From NCBI GenBank assembly GCA_000173575.1, contig ABYL01000011.1, positions 39,633 through 103,632 of the forward strand: 64,000 nt of DNA, given 5' to 3'. Source of the stretch: Burkholderia sp. H160. GTDB taxonomy: Bacteria > Pseudomonadota > Gammaproteobacteria > Burkholderiales > Burkholderiaceae. A program made the translations under genes and the position numbers. The notes under the pieces were generated by a model that had not been told where the DNA came from, did not search any database, and saw nothing but the letters and a program-made list of their open reading frames with translations. This document shows, piece by piece, positions 28,073-35,940 of the stretch (within the stretch, counting starts at the first letter, position 1; the number at the start of each line of letters is the position of its first letter).

Positions 28073-29206
28073 GTGAAGAAAATTGCACTTCAGTCATCCG
28101 CTCTGTGTATCGTCGCTATCAGCTCGGCTGCGCATGCTCAGAGTTCGGTGACGTTGTACGGCATCATTGATACCGGCGTAGCCTATGTTCACAACTCGGG
28201 CGGACACAGCACGCAAATTACTACGATGTCAGGGAGTCTTGCTGGGTCACGATGGGGTCTTAAGGGCAGCGAAGACCTCGGCGGTGGTCTCAAGACGGTG
28301 TTCCAGCTCGAGAACGGGTTCGACCCGACGAACGGCACGCTCGGTCAGAACAGCCGGCTGTTCGGGCGCCAGGCATTCGTCGGCATCAGTAGCGATACGT
28401 TCGGCACCGTGACCCTCGGCCGTCAGTACGACCCTATCGTTGACCAAGTACAGCCACTGACCGGTGACAATTACTTCGGTGCAATCTTCGCCCCGCCGGG
28501 TGACTTCGACAACTACGACAACAGCATTCGCATCGACAACGCCGTCAAATGGACGAGCCCGTCGTGGAGTGGAGTAACTCTCGAGGCACTGTATGCGTTC
28601 GGAGGACTGGCTGGCTCAGTCGGTTCGGGTCAAACGTACAGTGCCTCCGCTGGCTACAGTATCGGTTCATTCAACGTGGCCGCTGGTTACATGCACATCG
28701 ACTACGGGAACGCCCGCTTGACGACCCGTCCGTCTGGGTCGGCCGACTCGCTTTATAACAGTGCAGTGAACAGCGCGTACTCTTCGGCACGTTCTGTCAA
28801 CAGTACACGCGTCGCGGGGCAATACGTCATTTCCAGCGTCACGTTCGGAGCCGCCTATAGCTTCACCCAATACAACCCCGATGCCATGTCGTCGTTCTCG
28901 ACTTCGCAGAAATATCAGAACGCTTCCGTGTTCGGCATCTGGCAAGTGCTGCCGACCTTCTCCCTCGGAGCTGGATACAACTATACGAAGACTAGCGGCG
29001 ATTCATCGGCGAAATACAACATGTTCAGCCTCGGCGCCGACTACACCCTGAGCAAACGCACGGACGTCTATGCAATCGCCGGCTACACGCACGCCTCCGG
29101 TGAGAATGGCCACGGCCCCGCGGAAGCGGTCGTCGGTTCGTTCGACATCAATTCGGGGAGTTCGTCCCAGGCAATCGCCGTTGTCGGCTTGCGACACACG
29201 TTCTGA
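28073..29206 (+). CDS. General porin of the Burkholderia type
   Basis: Outer-membrane trimeric porin of 377 residues. The signal peptide (KKIALQSSALCIVAISSAAHA) is followed by the family N-terminus QSSVTLYGIIDTG; SRWGLKGSEDLGGGLKTVFQLE and GRQAFVGI mark the first strands and L3 region; the protein ends in the aromatic AVVGLRHTF needed for outer-membrane insertion. I use the GTG at 28073, with GGAG nine bases upstream. Cotranscribed or coregulated with the permease, it probably lets the same compound cross the outer membrane. Confidence 0.92.
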   Translation: MKKIALQSSALCIVAISSAAHAQSSVTLYGIIDTGVAYVHNSGGHSTQITTMSGSLAGSRWGLKGSEDLGGGLKTVFQLENGFDPTNGTLGQNSRLFGRQAFVGISSDTFGTVTLGRQYDPIVDQVQPLTGDNYFGAIFAPPGDFDNYDNSIRIDNAVKWTSPSWSGVTLEALYAFGGLAGSVGSGQTYSASAGYSIGSFNVAAGYMHIDYGNARLTTRPSGSADSLYNSAVNSAYSSARSVNSTRVAGQYVISSVTFGAAYSFTQYNPDAMSSFSTSQKYQNASVFGIWQVLPTFSLGAGYNYTKTSGDSSAKYNMFSLGADYTLSKRTDVYAIAGYTHASGENGHGPAEAVVGSFDINSGSSSQAIAVVGLRHTF

Positions 29207-29259
29207 GCGTTGTAGCTAGAACAGGAACCCTTAACTCAGTCTGCCTGCGAGAGGCGTTG

Positions 29260-29300
29260 GCACACGTAGCGACGTCAAGTTTGCTGCGTGTGCTTTTTTT
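29260..29300 (+). terminator. Rho-independent terminator after the porin gene
   Basis: Eleven-pair stem GCACACGTAGC/GCTGCGTGTGC (one T·G pair), 12-base loop, then seven T. It closes the cyclase–permease–porin unit. Confidence 0.92.
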
Positions 29301-29466
29301 ATTCAGCGGACTTCGGCTAATGAAGGCGGGACCACTTCCACATATTTCGAGCACTCCCCTTCTTGCTCACGAAGTAGGCTTCCGCGGGGAAACAAGGCTG
29401 GAGAGTCTATTTAATGATGTACCTCGAGGCCGCGGGTGGGCCACAACTTGAACTGAGCGTGATGAC

Positions 29467-30375
29467 ATGTTGCCGGACTTAGTTTCCTTATCTCTTTTTC
29501 TCCGGACGGTAGACAGTGGGAGCTTGTCCAAGGCTGCGGAGCAGTCACATATCGCTCTCTCAGCGGCTAGTCGACGAATCGCGCTTCTTGAACATCAATA
29601 CAATGTCAAATTGCTCGACAGGACTCCGCGTGGGACTGAGGCTACTGAAGCCGGAAAGGCGCTTGCGTCTCACGCCCGCCTCATGCTTCGGGAATCAGAC
29701 CGATTGCAGACTGACATGGCTGACTACGCGAAAGGTCTGCGCGGCGTCGTGCGTTTGCATGCCAACACGTCCGCCCTCAGCCAGTACCTCCCATACGGAT
29801 TGGCGTCGTTCTCGAAAGCCTGTCCGGACATCAAGGTCGAAGTGCAAGAACGACTTAGCGTCGAAATCCTTCGTGAGCTTCGCGAGGGAGCAGTAGACAT
29901 CGGAGTTGCATTCCCAGGACAGCCCACTGCGAAAGGATTGCGTTGCTACCCGTACAAGGTGGACCAACTCGTTGCGGTGCTGCCGGATTCCTACGGTACT
30001 TCAGCCGAGAGTCTGCGCCTTGTTGACATCCTCGACGACGACCTGGTCGTGCTTGAAAGTAATACGGCAATGCTGAAGATGTTGGAAGATGCAGCAGCGA
30101 TTGCGGGCAAGCCACTACGCCTTCGCGTACAGGTCAAGAGCTTCGAAGCAATCTGCCGGATGATTGAAGCCGGCATGGGCGTGGGCATCCTCCCCGAGCT
30201 CGCGGCGCAGTCGTTTGGACTGGGCCTCAATTTGAAGCTGGTTCCGCTCTCTGACGAGTGGGCGGTGCGGCAGATGTATATCTGCGTGCGAGACGAGTCT
30301 CTATCGCTCTCAGTACAGAGGCTCGTGGACCATCTGCTCACAGACTCCCCGCCCAGCGCCGGCGCCAAGAACTAG
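29467..30375 (+). CDS. LysR-family regulator
   Basis: A 302-residue LysR regulator with the N-terminal helix-turn-helix (LSLFLRTVDSGSLSKAAEQSHIALSAASRRIALLEHQY) and a full effector domain ending in GVGILPELAA. It stands alone between the porin terminator and the CitF gene, all on the plus strand, so its target is not given by a divergent partner. The CitF homologue 606 bases downstream and the porin are candidates. The start ATG has only a weak purine-rich upstream stretch. Confidence 0.85.
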   Translation: MLPDLVSLSLFLRTVDSGSLSKAAEQSHIALSAASRRIALLEHQYNVKLLDRTPRGTEATEAGKALASHARLMLRESDRLQTDMADYAKGLRGVVRLHANTSALSQYLPYGLASFSKACPDIKVEVQERLSVEILRELREGAVDIGVAFPGQPTAKGLRCYPYKVDQLVAVLPDSYGTSAESLRLVDILDDDLVVLESNTAMLKMLEDAAAIAGKPLRLRVQVKSFEAICRMIEAGMGVGILPELAAQSFGLGLNLKLVPLSDEWAVRQMYICVRDESLSLSVQRLVDHLLTDSPPSAGAKN

Positions 30376-30503
30376 ATTGCCAGGAGCTGTCGCATTTTCC
30401 AGCAATGAGGCGATTCTCGCTCGGCCAAACCCTTCTCGATGCGCGAAGGAGGGTTGCCGAAATACGACTACTTAAGCGATTCGACCACTCATAAAATTGT
30501 TAC

Positions 30504-30683
30504 CACGAACCCTGCGGCGCCTCCTCCCCAGGTGAATTTCGGGTGAAGCGTCGGGCAGTTCGCAATCAAGCGCGATTCTCAGCGCAACGTGTTGAGCCAC
30601 GCACACACAACAGCGCCTCTTCTCTTTTCTCGGGTGAGTAAGGGCCTGTCGGGCACTCAAGAGGCAAGTGCCCGGTCTCTTTT
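30504..30683 (+). ncRNA. Candidate small RNA with C-rich anti-SD motif
   Basis: Inferred from a -10-like TAAAAT (30492–30497), a C-rich stretch CCTCCTCCCC at 30520–30529 that could pair with Shine-Dalgarno sequences, and a terminator hairpin at 30649–30683. The -35 is poor and the 5' end is a guess. Confidence 0.3.
30649..30683 (+). terminator. Terminator-like hairpin in gene-free region
   Basis: CGGGCACT (30649–30656) and AGTGCCCG (30666–30673), loop of nine bases, followed by GTCTCTTTTT. Confidence 0.6.
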
Positions 30684-30981
30684 TACGACCACTTCCAGTG
30701 GCATTTGACTTATGAAGAACCAGACACCCGCATCGTGCGCGAGGTCAGCGCATGCCGCTTTGCAAACGGAATCCGTAGAACACCCTGAATCTCACTCAGC
30801 CAGCAGGAGAAGCGGTGAATCGGCAATCGCTGAAGCGCAGGCCAATGCATACGACTGGATGTCGCACCACGCGCCGTTCGAATGTATCGATTGGTGACGG
30901 CTCGATTCAATTCCCGGCATCGCGCCGGGACCCCATGGAAGCTATGGTGGCTCCCTAACTCGACACGATTCTCGTATTTGC

Positions 30982-32520
30982 ATGACTACCTCGAGCAAAC
31001 GCCAAATCCCATCGTACATACCTGGCTATGGGGAAATCAGGCCATACGCTGGCCCATCCGTCACGCCAGACTGGGTTGAGCGTCGTCCGTGTCCAGTGCG
31101 GCCGGTGGCCGACGGCAGGTCGAAAGTTCTATCGAATATTGAGTCTGCGCTCGAGGCCTGTGAGCTGAAGAGTGGTGACACGATTTCGTTTCACCATCAT
31201 CTGCGCAATGGTGACGGGGTTCTGAATCAGGTCCTTGCCGCGGCGGCGAGAAAAGGCATCAAGAATTTGACCATTGCGGCCAGCTCGTTGTTTTCTGTTC
31301 ATGCACCGCTCGTTGAGCATCTGCGCAGCGGAGTAGTGGCCCGAATCTACACGGCTTATATGTCGGGTCCGGTGGCGGACTTTGTCTCTTCTGGCGCGCT
31401 CTCGACACCTGTCGTGTTTCAAACACACGGTGGACGGGCCCGTGCAATCGAGGCAGGTGAGCTACAAATCGATGTGGCGTTCGTAGCCGCTCCAGCTGCC
31501 GACGAGTACGGTAATCTGAACGGTGTCGATGGACCAGCGGCGTGTGGCCCGCTCGGATACGCGGTCGTCGATGCGCAGAACGCGCACCGCGTTGTCGCGG
31601 TGACCGACCACCTGCAACTGTACCCGCTGTGCCCGGTCGACATCCACCAAGACCACGTCGATTATGTTGTCTCCGTGGAATCAATTGGGGACCCGGCGGG
31701 CATTCTTTCTGGAACGACAAGGCCGACCAGTGACTCGCTCGGACTCAAGATAGCCGAGATTGCTTCGAGAGTGATTGAGGCCTCCGGTCTGCTTAAGGAC
31801 GGTTTCTCGTTTCAGACTGGTGCTGGTGGCGTCTCAATTGCCGTCGCGCAGTATGTGAAGGTTTTGATGGAGCGTGACCGAATTCAGGGCGGTTTCGCGG
31901 CCGGCGGCGTGACTGGCGAGCTTGTCGATATGCTTGAGCGAGGCCTGTTTCGGACGATATTCGACGTACAGTGCTTCGATTTGCGTGCGGTGGAATCGTA
32001 TCGGGCGAACCGGCGACATCAGGCAATGTCTGCGTCGTTGTACGCGAATCCGCACTGCCGAGGCGCCATGGTCAATCGGTTGGACGTGATGGTACTTGGC
32101 GCTTCAGAAGTCGACCTCGACTTCAACGTCAACGTGACGACAGGCGCTGACGGCTCTATACTCGGTGGCTCGGGAGGTCATGCTGACACGGCGGCAGGCT
32201 CGAAGCTCGCCATAGTAACGACTCGGCTCACATCGAAGCTTGGGCCGAAGATTCTTGACGAGGTCGGGTGCCTCACCACTCCGGGCGAGACTGTAGACGT
32301 CGTGGTCACAGAGATTGGTGCCGCCGTGAATCCGCGTCGTTCTGATTTGCTGCAACACTTCCAACGAGCTGGCATTGAAGTCATGTCCATCAAGGAGCTG
32401 CGCGACGCCGCACACGCTTTGGGCGCATCCCGCCCGCCACGAAATCGGGACGGGCGCATTGTAGGTGTCGTGGAGTACCGCGATGGAAGTGTAATCGACG
32501 TCATACGCTCTCGACTCTGA
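30982..32520 (+). CDS. Citrate lyase alpha subunit (CitF)-like CoA-transferase
   Basis: A 512-residue class I CoA-transferase that matches CitF over its full length from memory: SGDTISFHHHLRNGDGVLNQV, TIAASSLFSVHAPLVEHLRSGVV, HGGRARAIEAGELQIDVAFV, FSFQTGAGGVSIAV, GGSGGHADTA and the closing VVEYRDGSVIDV. In citrate lyase CitF passes the acetyl-ACP thioester to citrate. Here the acyl carrier CitD, the beta subunit CitE and the prosthetic-group genes are absent from the neighbourhood; the only CitE-like gene is about 14 kb away in another operon. So it probably works as a CoA-transferase on a different di- or tricarboxylate. Codon choice uses more GT-rich codons than the flanking genes. Confidence 0.85.
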   Translation: MTTSSKRQIPSYIPGYGEIRPYAGPSVTPDWVERRPCPVRPVADGRSKVLSNIESALEACELKSGDTISFHHHLRNGDGVLNQVLAAAARKGIKNLTIAASSLFSVHAPLVEHLRSGVVARIYTAYMSGPVADFVSSGALSTPVVFQTHGGRARAIEAGELQIDVAFVAAPAADEYGNLNGVDGPAACGPLGYAVVDAQNAHRVVAVTDHLQLYPLCPVDIHQDHVDYVVSVESIGDPAGILSGTTRPTSDSLGLKIAEIASRVIEASGLLKDGFSFQTGAGGVSIAVAQYVKVLMERDRIQGGFAAGGVTGELVDMLERGLFRTIFDVQCFDLRAVESYRANRRHQAMSASLYANPHCRGAMVNRLDVMVLGASEVDLDFNVNVTTGADGSILGGSGGHADTAAGSKLAIVTTRLTSKLGPKILDEVGCLTTPGETVDVVVTEIGAAVNPRRSDLLQHFQRAGIEVMSIKELRDAAHALGASRPPRNRDGRIVGVVEYRDGSVIDVIRSRL

Positions 32521-32732
32521 CGGTGCGTTACGTCTCCCTCTTACAGCGGCGATATTGTCCGTGTCTCTCAGGTTCAACAGCGCGGCTAACGGGACACCAT
32601 GCCGCCCTCGCCCAGCGCATGGCCGCCATGCCCGCACCCCGTCCTGCTCGGACGATGCCTCCAAGTGCGGGGTTGGCGGGCACGTCAAATGGCGCTACCG
32701 CCCTTTTTCGCCTTCGAGTCACGCCCCCGCAA

Positions 32733-32996
32733 TCACGGGCCCTGCCCCGCAATAGCCCTCTGCAACCGGAGAATGTCGCTCAGCTCGAACTCCTCCACGG
32801 ACGGCGGCGTTCGACGCTGCGCAATCGCGACGTCATGAGCGATACGGAACGCCCGAGAGCGCTCCGCAAGCAGCGCAGATAGCGCCTCCTCAAGGAGCGC
32901 GCGGTCTTCAGGACCGAATCCGCTCCACACCGAAGTCAACGAGGGTGACACATTCGTGCCCAGCGCTTCCGCTTGGTCCAAAACTTCCTTCCGCAT
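32733..32996 (-). CDS. Small hypothetical protein
   Basis: Not recognised. An 87-residue helical, charged protein with no signal or membrane segment. I accept it because of an excellent ribosome binding site (GGAGGAGGCC directly before the ATG) in a stretch otherwise without genes. It diverges from the CoA-transferase operon controlled by the LacI-type operators, with the first operator about 50 bases beyond its start, so it may also be under that repressor. Confidence 0.6.
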   Translation of the reverse strand: MRKEVLDQAEALGTNVSPSLTSVWSGFGPEDRALLEEALSALLAERSRAFRIAHDVAIAQRRTPPSVEEFELSDILRLQRAIAGQGP

Positions 32997-33045
32997 GGCC
33001 TCCTCCGTTCTGTCTGCCGCCTATAACCGCAATGAAACCATGTCT

Positions 33046-33057
33046 GAAAACGTTATC
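33046..33057. promoter_or_regulatory. LacI-family operator copy 1 (GAAAACGTTATC)
   Basis: First of four exact 12-base copies in the window, with central ACGT as in LacI/GalR operators. It lies upstream of the promoter of the first operon, 76 bases before operator copy 2. Confidence 0.8.
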
Positions 33058-33088
33058 TGATTAGGGAAAACACCGGCATAGAATCCAG

Positions 33089-33118
33089 TTGACCCATATG
33101 TTCCAAGTACATAGACTC
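33089..33118 (+). promoter_or_regulatory. Candidate sigma70 promoter of the CoA-transferase operon
   Basis: TTGACC (33089–33094) as -35 and TAGACT (33113–33118) or a frame one to three bases earlier as -10. It lies between two operator copies, so a repressor bound at both could close it by looping or blocking. Confidence 0.45.
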
Positions 33119-33121
33119 CGA

Positions 33122-33133
33122 GAAAACGTTATC
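33122..33133. promoter_or_regulatory. LacI-family operator copy 2 (GAAAACGTTATC)
   Basis: Exact copy just downstream of the candidate promoter and 24 bases before the first start codon of the operon, a good position for repression. Confidence 0.82.
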
Positions 33134-33157
33134 ACACGTTTCAACGCGGAGAATCAA

Positions 33158-34420
33158 ATGTCGGAGAAATTGGACCCATCTGCAAGCGGAGCCAGCAACA
33201 GCGACGCTCCTCTGCCCTTGGCGGGCAAGCGAATCGTAAGTTTTTGCCATTTCCTTCAGGGCCCTGCGGCAGTGCAGTACCTCGCCGACCTCGGCGCTGA
33301 GGTGGTCAAGGTTGAGCCCATCGCGGGGGCCTACGAGCGTCACTGGTCCGGCGCAGACCTATATGTCGACGAAACCAGCGTGTTCTTCCTCGCCGCCAAC
33401 CGGAATTGCCGCAGTCTGGCCGTCGATTTGAAATCGCCGGAGGGCAAGCAAGTCGTCGAAAAGTTGATTTCGAATGCTGACGTGGTCATTCAGAACTACC
33501 GCCCCGGAGTTCTCGAACGGCTCGGCTTTGGCTATGAAGACTGCAAGCGCCTGAAGGCCGACATCATCTACGCAGCAGCGACCGGCTTCGGTTCGTCGGG
33601 ACCGCTCGTCGAAAAACCGGGCCAAGACCTCCTCATCCAGGCTCGCTGTGGCCTCGCCGCAGCAACGGGCTCCACGCCAACTCCGGTTGGCGGCGCAGTG
33701 ATTGACCAGCACGGCGCAGCCCTGCTCGCGATGGGTGTGCTGGCCGCTCTCGTGAAGCGCGCGGCAACCGGTCAAGGCGGACTCGTTGAAGGAAACCTGC
33801 TTAACGCAGGCATCGACCTTCAAATGGAGGGCATCACCAGCTTCCTGACAGGACGTTTCGATGACGACCGGTTTGACCGTCATCCAAGGCTCGCCACCTG
33901 GCTGCACCAGGCGCCGTACGGCCTCTATCAGCTCGCGGACGGCGCAATCGTCCTGCCCTTGACTGACCCCAAGGCGTTGGCCGAGGCACTCGACAGTGAA
34001 CCGTTGCGCGCACTGTCGAACATTGACCTGTACAGCGAACGCGACCGCTATGCCGATGTGCTTCAAGAGGTATTCCGTACACGCACCTTCGATGAAGTGG
34101 CTCCCGGTCTTGACACACAAGGTGTCTGGTTCGCCAAGGTTCAAAGCTACGCCGACCTCCGTGCCGACGAGCAGGTTCAGCACAACGGCGTTTTCCGGCG
34201 CGTCGACATCAACGGCTCAGAGGTTGTGCTCGTCAATCACCCCGTTCGTTACGACGGACAAGTCCTTCCGTTGCGGCGCCTCGCGCTACGCCCCGGCCAG
34301 GACACGCGCGAGATTCTCGGCGAACTTGGATACAGCGACGCGGACGTTGCGACGTTTGAGGAGCACAAGGCAATCAGGCGTGGCGAACGGAGGGAGTGGA
34401 AAGAGAAATTCATCAAGTAG
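33158..34420 (+). CDS. Class III CoA-transferase, first paralogue of the LacI regulon
   Basis: A 420-residue CaiB/BaiF-family enzyme. It has GPAAVQYLADLGAEVVKVEP, the motif ERHWSGA, ANRNCRSLAVDLKSPEG and the catalytic Asp in EKPGQDLLIQAR. The gene at 43957 encodes a close paralogue with the same ERHWSGA and ANRNCRS motifs, so the two may form a heterodimer or act on successive acids. ATG at 33158 with CGGAGA upstream is used; the longer frame would run through operator copy 2. First gene of the operon. Confidence 0.88.
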   Translation: MSEKLDPSASGASNSDAPLPLAGKRIVSFCHFLQGPAAVQYLADLGAEVVKVEPIAGAYERHWSGADLYVDETSVFFLAANRNCRSLAVDLKSPEGKQVVEKLISNADVVIQNYRPGVLERLGFGYEDCKRLKADIIYAAATGFGSSGPLVEKPGQDLLIQARCGLAAATGSTPTPVGGAVIDQHGAALLAMGVLAALVKRAATGQGGLVEGNLLNAGIDLQMEGITSFLTGRFDDDRFDRHPRLATWLHQAPYGLYQLADGAIVLPLTDPKALAEALDSEPLRALSNIDLYSERDRYADVLQEVFRTRTFDEVAPGLDTQGVWFAKVQSYADLRADEQVQHNGVFRRVDINGSEVVLVNHPVRYDGQVLPLRRLALRPGQDTREILGELGYSDADVATFEEHKAIRRGERREWKEKFIK

Positions 34421-34478
34421 TAAGCGTCAATAAATCCAGGGACGGCCAGAGGCCGTCGTCCATATCGGAGGAGCAACC

Positions 34479-35423
34479 ATGAAGATGCAGAACGTTATTC
34501 GCAGCGCTGTAACGATGATGGCCGCAGCCGCTGTTGCCATGTACGCGCTGAGCGCCACAGCTGACGACAAGATTGTTATCGGCTTCAGCCAGTCGACCCT
34601 CAACCATCCGTGGCGCGTCGCGCAAACGGAAGGCAACAAGAAGTACGCCGCCGCGCACTATCCCGACGTCAAGCTCATCGTGACGGACGGTCAAAACAAT
34701 GCGTCGAAGCAGACTTCGGACGTTGAGAGCCTGATGGCGCAAGGCATCAAGGTACTGATGATTAGCCCGTTGACGAGCCAGGCACTGACCCCAGTTGTCA
34801 AGGAAGCCATGGACCACGGCATCAAGGTCGTGACGTTGGACCGTCGTGTTAACACCCCCGTCACCGCTCACGTAGGGCCGGAAGACCTGCCCATCGGTCG
34901 TCAGGCGGGCGAACTCATCGCGAAGAAGCTGAATGGTCAGGGTGAGATTGTCGAACTTGGCGGCACAGCCGGTGCATCGGTTGCTATCGACCGCGACAAG
35001 GGTTTCCGTGAGGCGATTGCGAAGTACCCAGGACTCAAGGTCGTGGCCTTCCAGAACTGCGACTTCCTGCGCGAGCCGGCCATGAAGTTCATGGAGGACC
35101 AGATTCAGCGCTTCAAACCGGGCGAAATCAAGGCTGTCTACGCCCATAACGACGAGATGGCGCTTGGAGCCATCCAGGCACTGGAAGCAGCGGGCCGCCT
35201 CAAAGACATCGTAGTCGTCGGAATCGACGGGCAGAACAACGCGATTCAGTCCGTCGCAGATGGCAAGCTGACCGCGACGTTCATCTATCCGTTCGTCGCA
35301 CCCGAAGGCATCGAGACCGCCTACAAGGTTGCCAAAGGCGAGACCGTGCCCAAGGACATCAAGCTGCAATCGACGATGATTACGAAGGACAACGCGTCGC
35401 AGTACATCGGCAAGGGATTCTGA
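34479..35423 (+). CDS. Ribose-type ABC sugar-binding protein
   Basis: Periplasmic binding protein of 314 residues in the RbsB/D-xylose class. Signal peptide of about 28 residues, then the family opening DKIVIGFSQSTLNHPWRVAQ, a middle VVTLDRRVN and the hinge-region AVYAHNDEMALGAIQALEAAG and VVVGIDGQNNAIQSV. Strong GGAGGAG binding site. Its ATPase and permease are in the second operon (39140 and 42974), joined to it by the shared operators. The ligand is presumably a sugar or sugar acid conjugate. Confidence 0.92.
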   Translation: MKMQNVIRSAVTMMAAAAVAMYALSATADDKIVIGFSQSTLNHPWRVAQTEGNKKYAAAHYPDVKLIVTDGQNNASKQTSDVESLMAQGIKVLMISPLTSQALTPVVKEAMDHGIKVVTLDRRVNTPVTAHVGPEDLPIGRQAGELIAKKLNGQGEIVELGGTAGASVAIDRDKGFREAIAKYPGLKVVAFQNCDFLREPAMKFMEDQIQRFKPGEIKAVYAHNDEMALGAIQALEAAGRLKDIVVVGIDGQNNAIQSVADGKLTATFIYPFVAPEGIETAYKVAKGETVPKDIKLQSTMITKDNASQYIGKGF

Positions 35424-35489
35424 CGCCTCTTCGGAACGCGGCGCCTAGTTCAGGCGCCGCCACCTTTGCGACCTTCAACCGAGCACACC

Positions 35490-35933
35490 ATGCAAGACTT
35501 TTACCTTTCTGTGGGCGACAGCGTCGAGTTCAGCAAGACGGTATCTGAAACGGACGTCTATCTCTTTGCAGGCATTACTGGCGACTTCGCACCCATTCAC
35601 GTCAACGCCGAATATATGAGCAAGTCCGCCTACGGACAGCGTCTTGCCCATGGGGCGCTGATGGTTGGGTTTATGTCGACGGCGTCGACCGCGATTGTCG
35701 CGAAAGCCAAAGCGATGCCGGAGTTCGACGAAACTCCGGTAGCGCTTGGCTACGACCGCATGCGCTTTCTGCGTCCTGTCTTTCTTGGCGATACCATCAC
35801 GGTGAAGTATCGAATCGAAGAAGTCGATACTGTCAAACGCCGCACAAGCGCCTCCATCGAAGTGATTAACCAGCGCTCGGAACAAGTCTGTGTGGCCACC
35901 GGCTTGTTGAAGTGGGTGCCCGTTCAGAAGTAG
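35490..35933 (+). CDS. MaoC-like (R)-specific enoyl-CoA hydratase
   Basis: A 147-residue single hot-dog hydratase. The hydratase motif is complete: FAGITGDFAPIHVNAEYM with catalytic Asp and His near residues 36–41. Such proteins hydrate trans-2-enoyl-CoA or dehydrate hydroxyacyl-CoA thioesters. In this operon it would act on the acyl-CoA formed by the CoA-transferases. I start at ATG 35490; eight further residues are possible. The next gene starts seven bases after its stop. Confidence 0.87.
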   Translation: MQDFYLSVGDSVEFSKTVSETDVYLFAGITGDFAPIHVNAEYMSKSAYGQRLAHGALMVGFMSTASTAIVAKAKAMPEFDETPVALGYDRMRFLRPVFLGDTITVKYRIEEVDTVKRRTSASIEVINQRSEQVCVATGLLKWVPVQK

Positions 35934-35940
35934 GTGCGCT

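Larger units (their letters stand above)
30376..30981. other. Long intergenic region with a candidate sRNA
   Basis: No convincing protein gene in 606 bases. A terminator-like hairpin lies at 30649–30683 although no gene precedes it, which points to an RNA gene (entry at 30504). The frame 30712–30897 (61 codons) has no binding site and I left it out. Confidence 0.4.

Noticed and set aside
30712-30897. 61-codon plus-strand frame before citF
   Set aside because: No ribosome binding site and no protein-like pattern.
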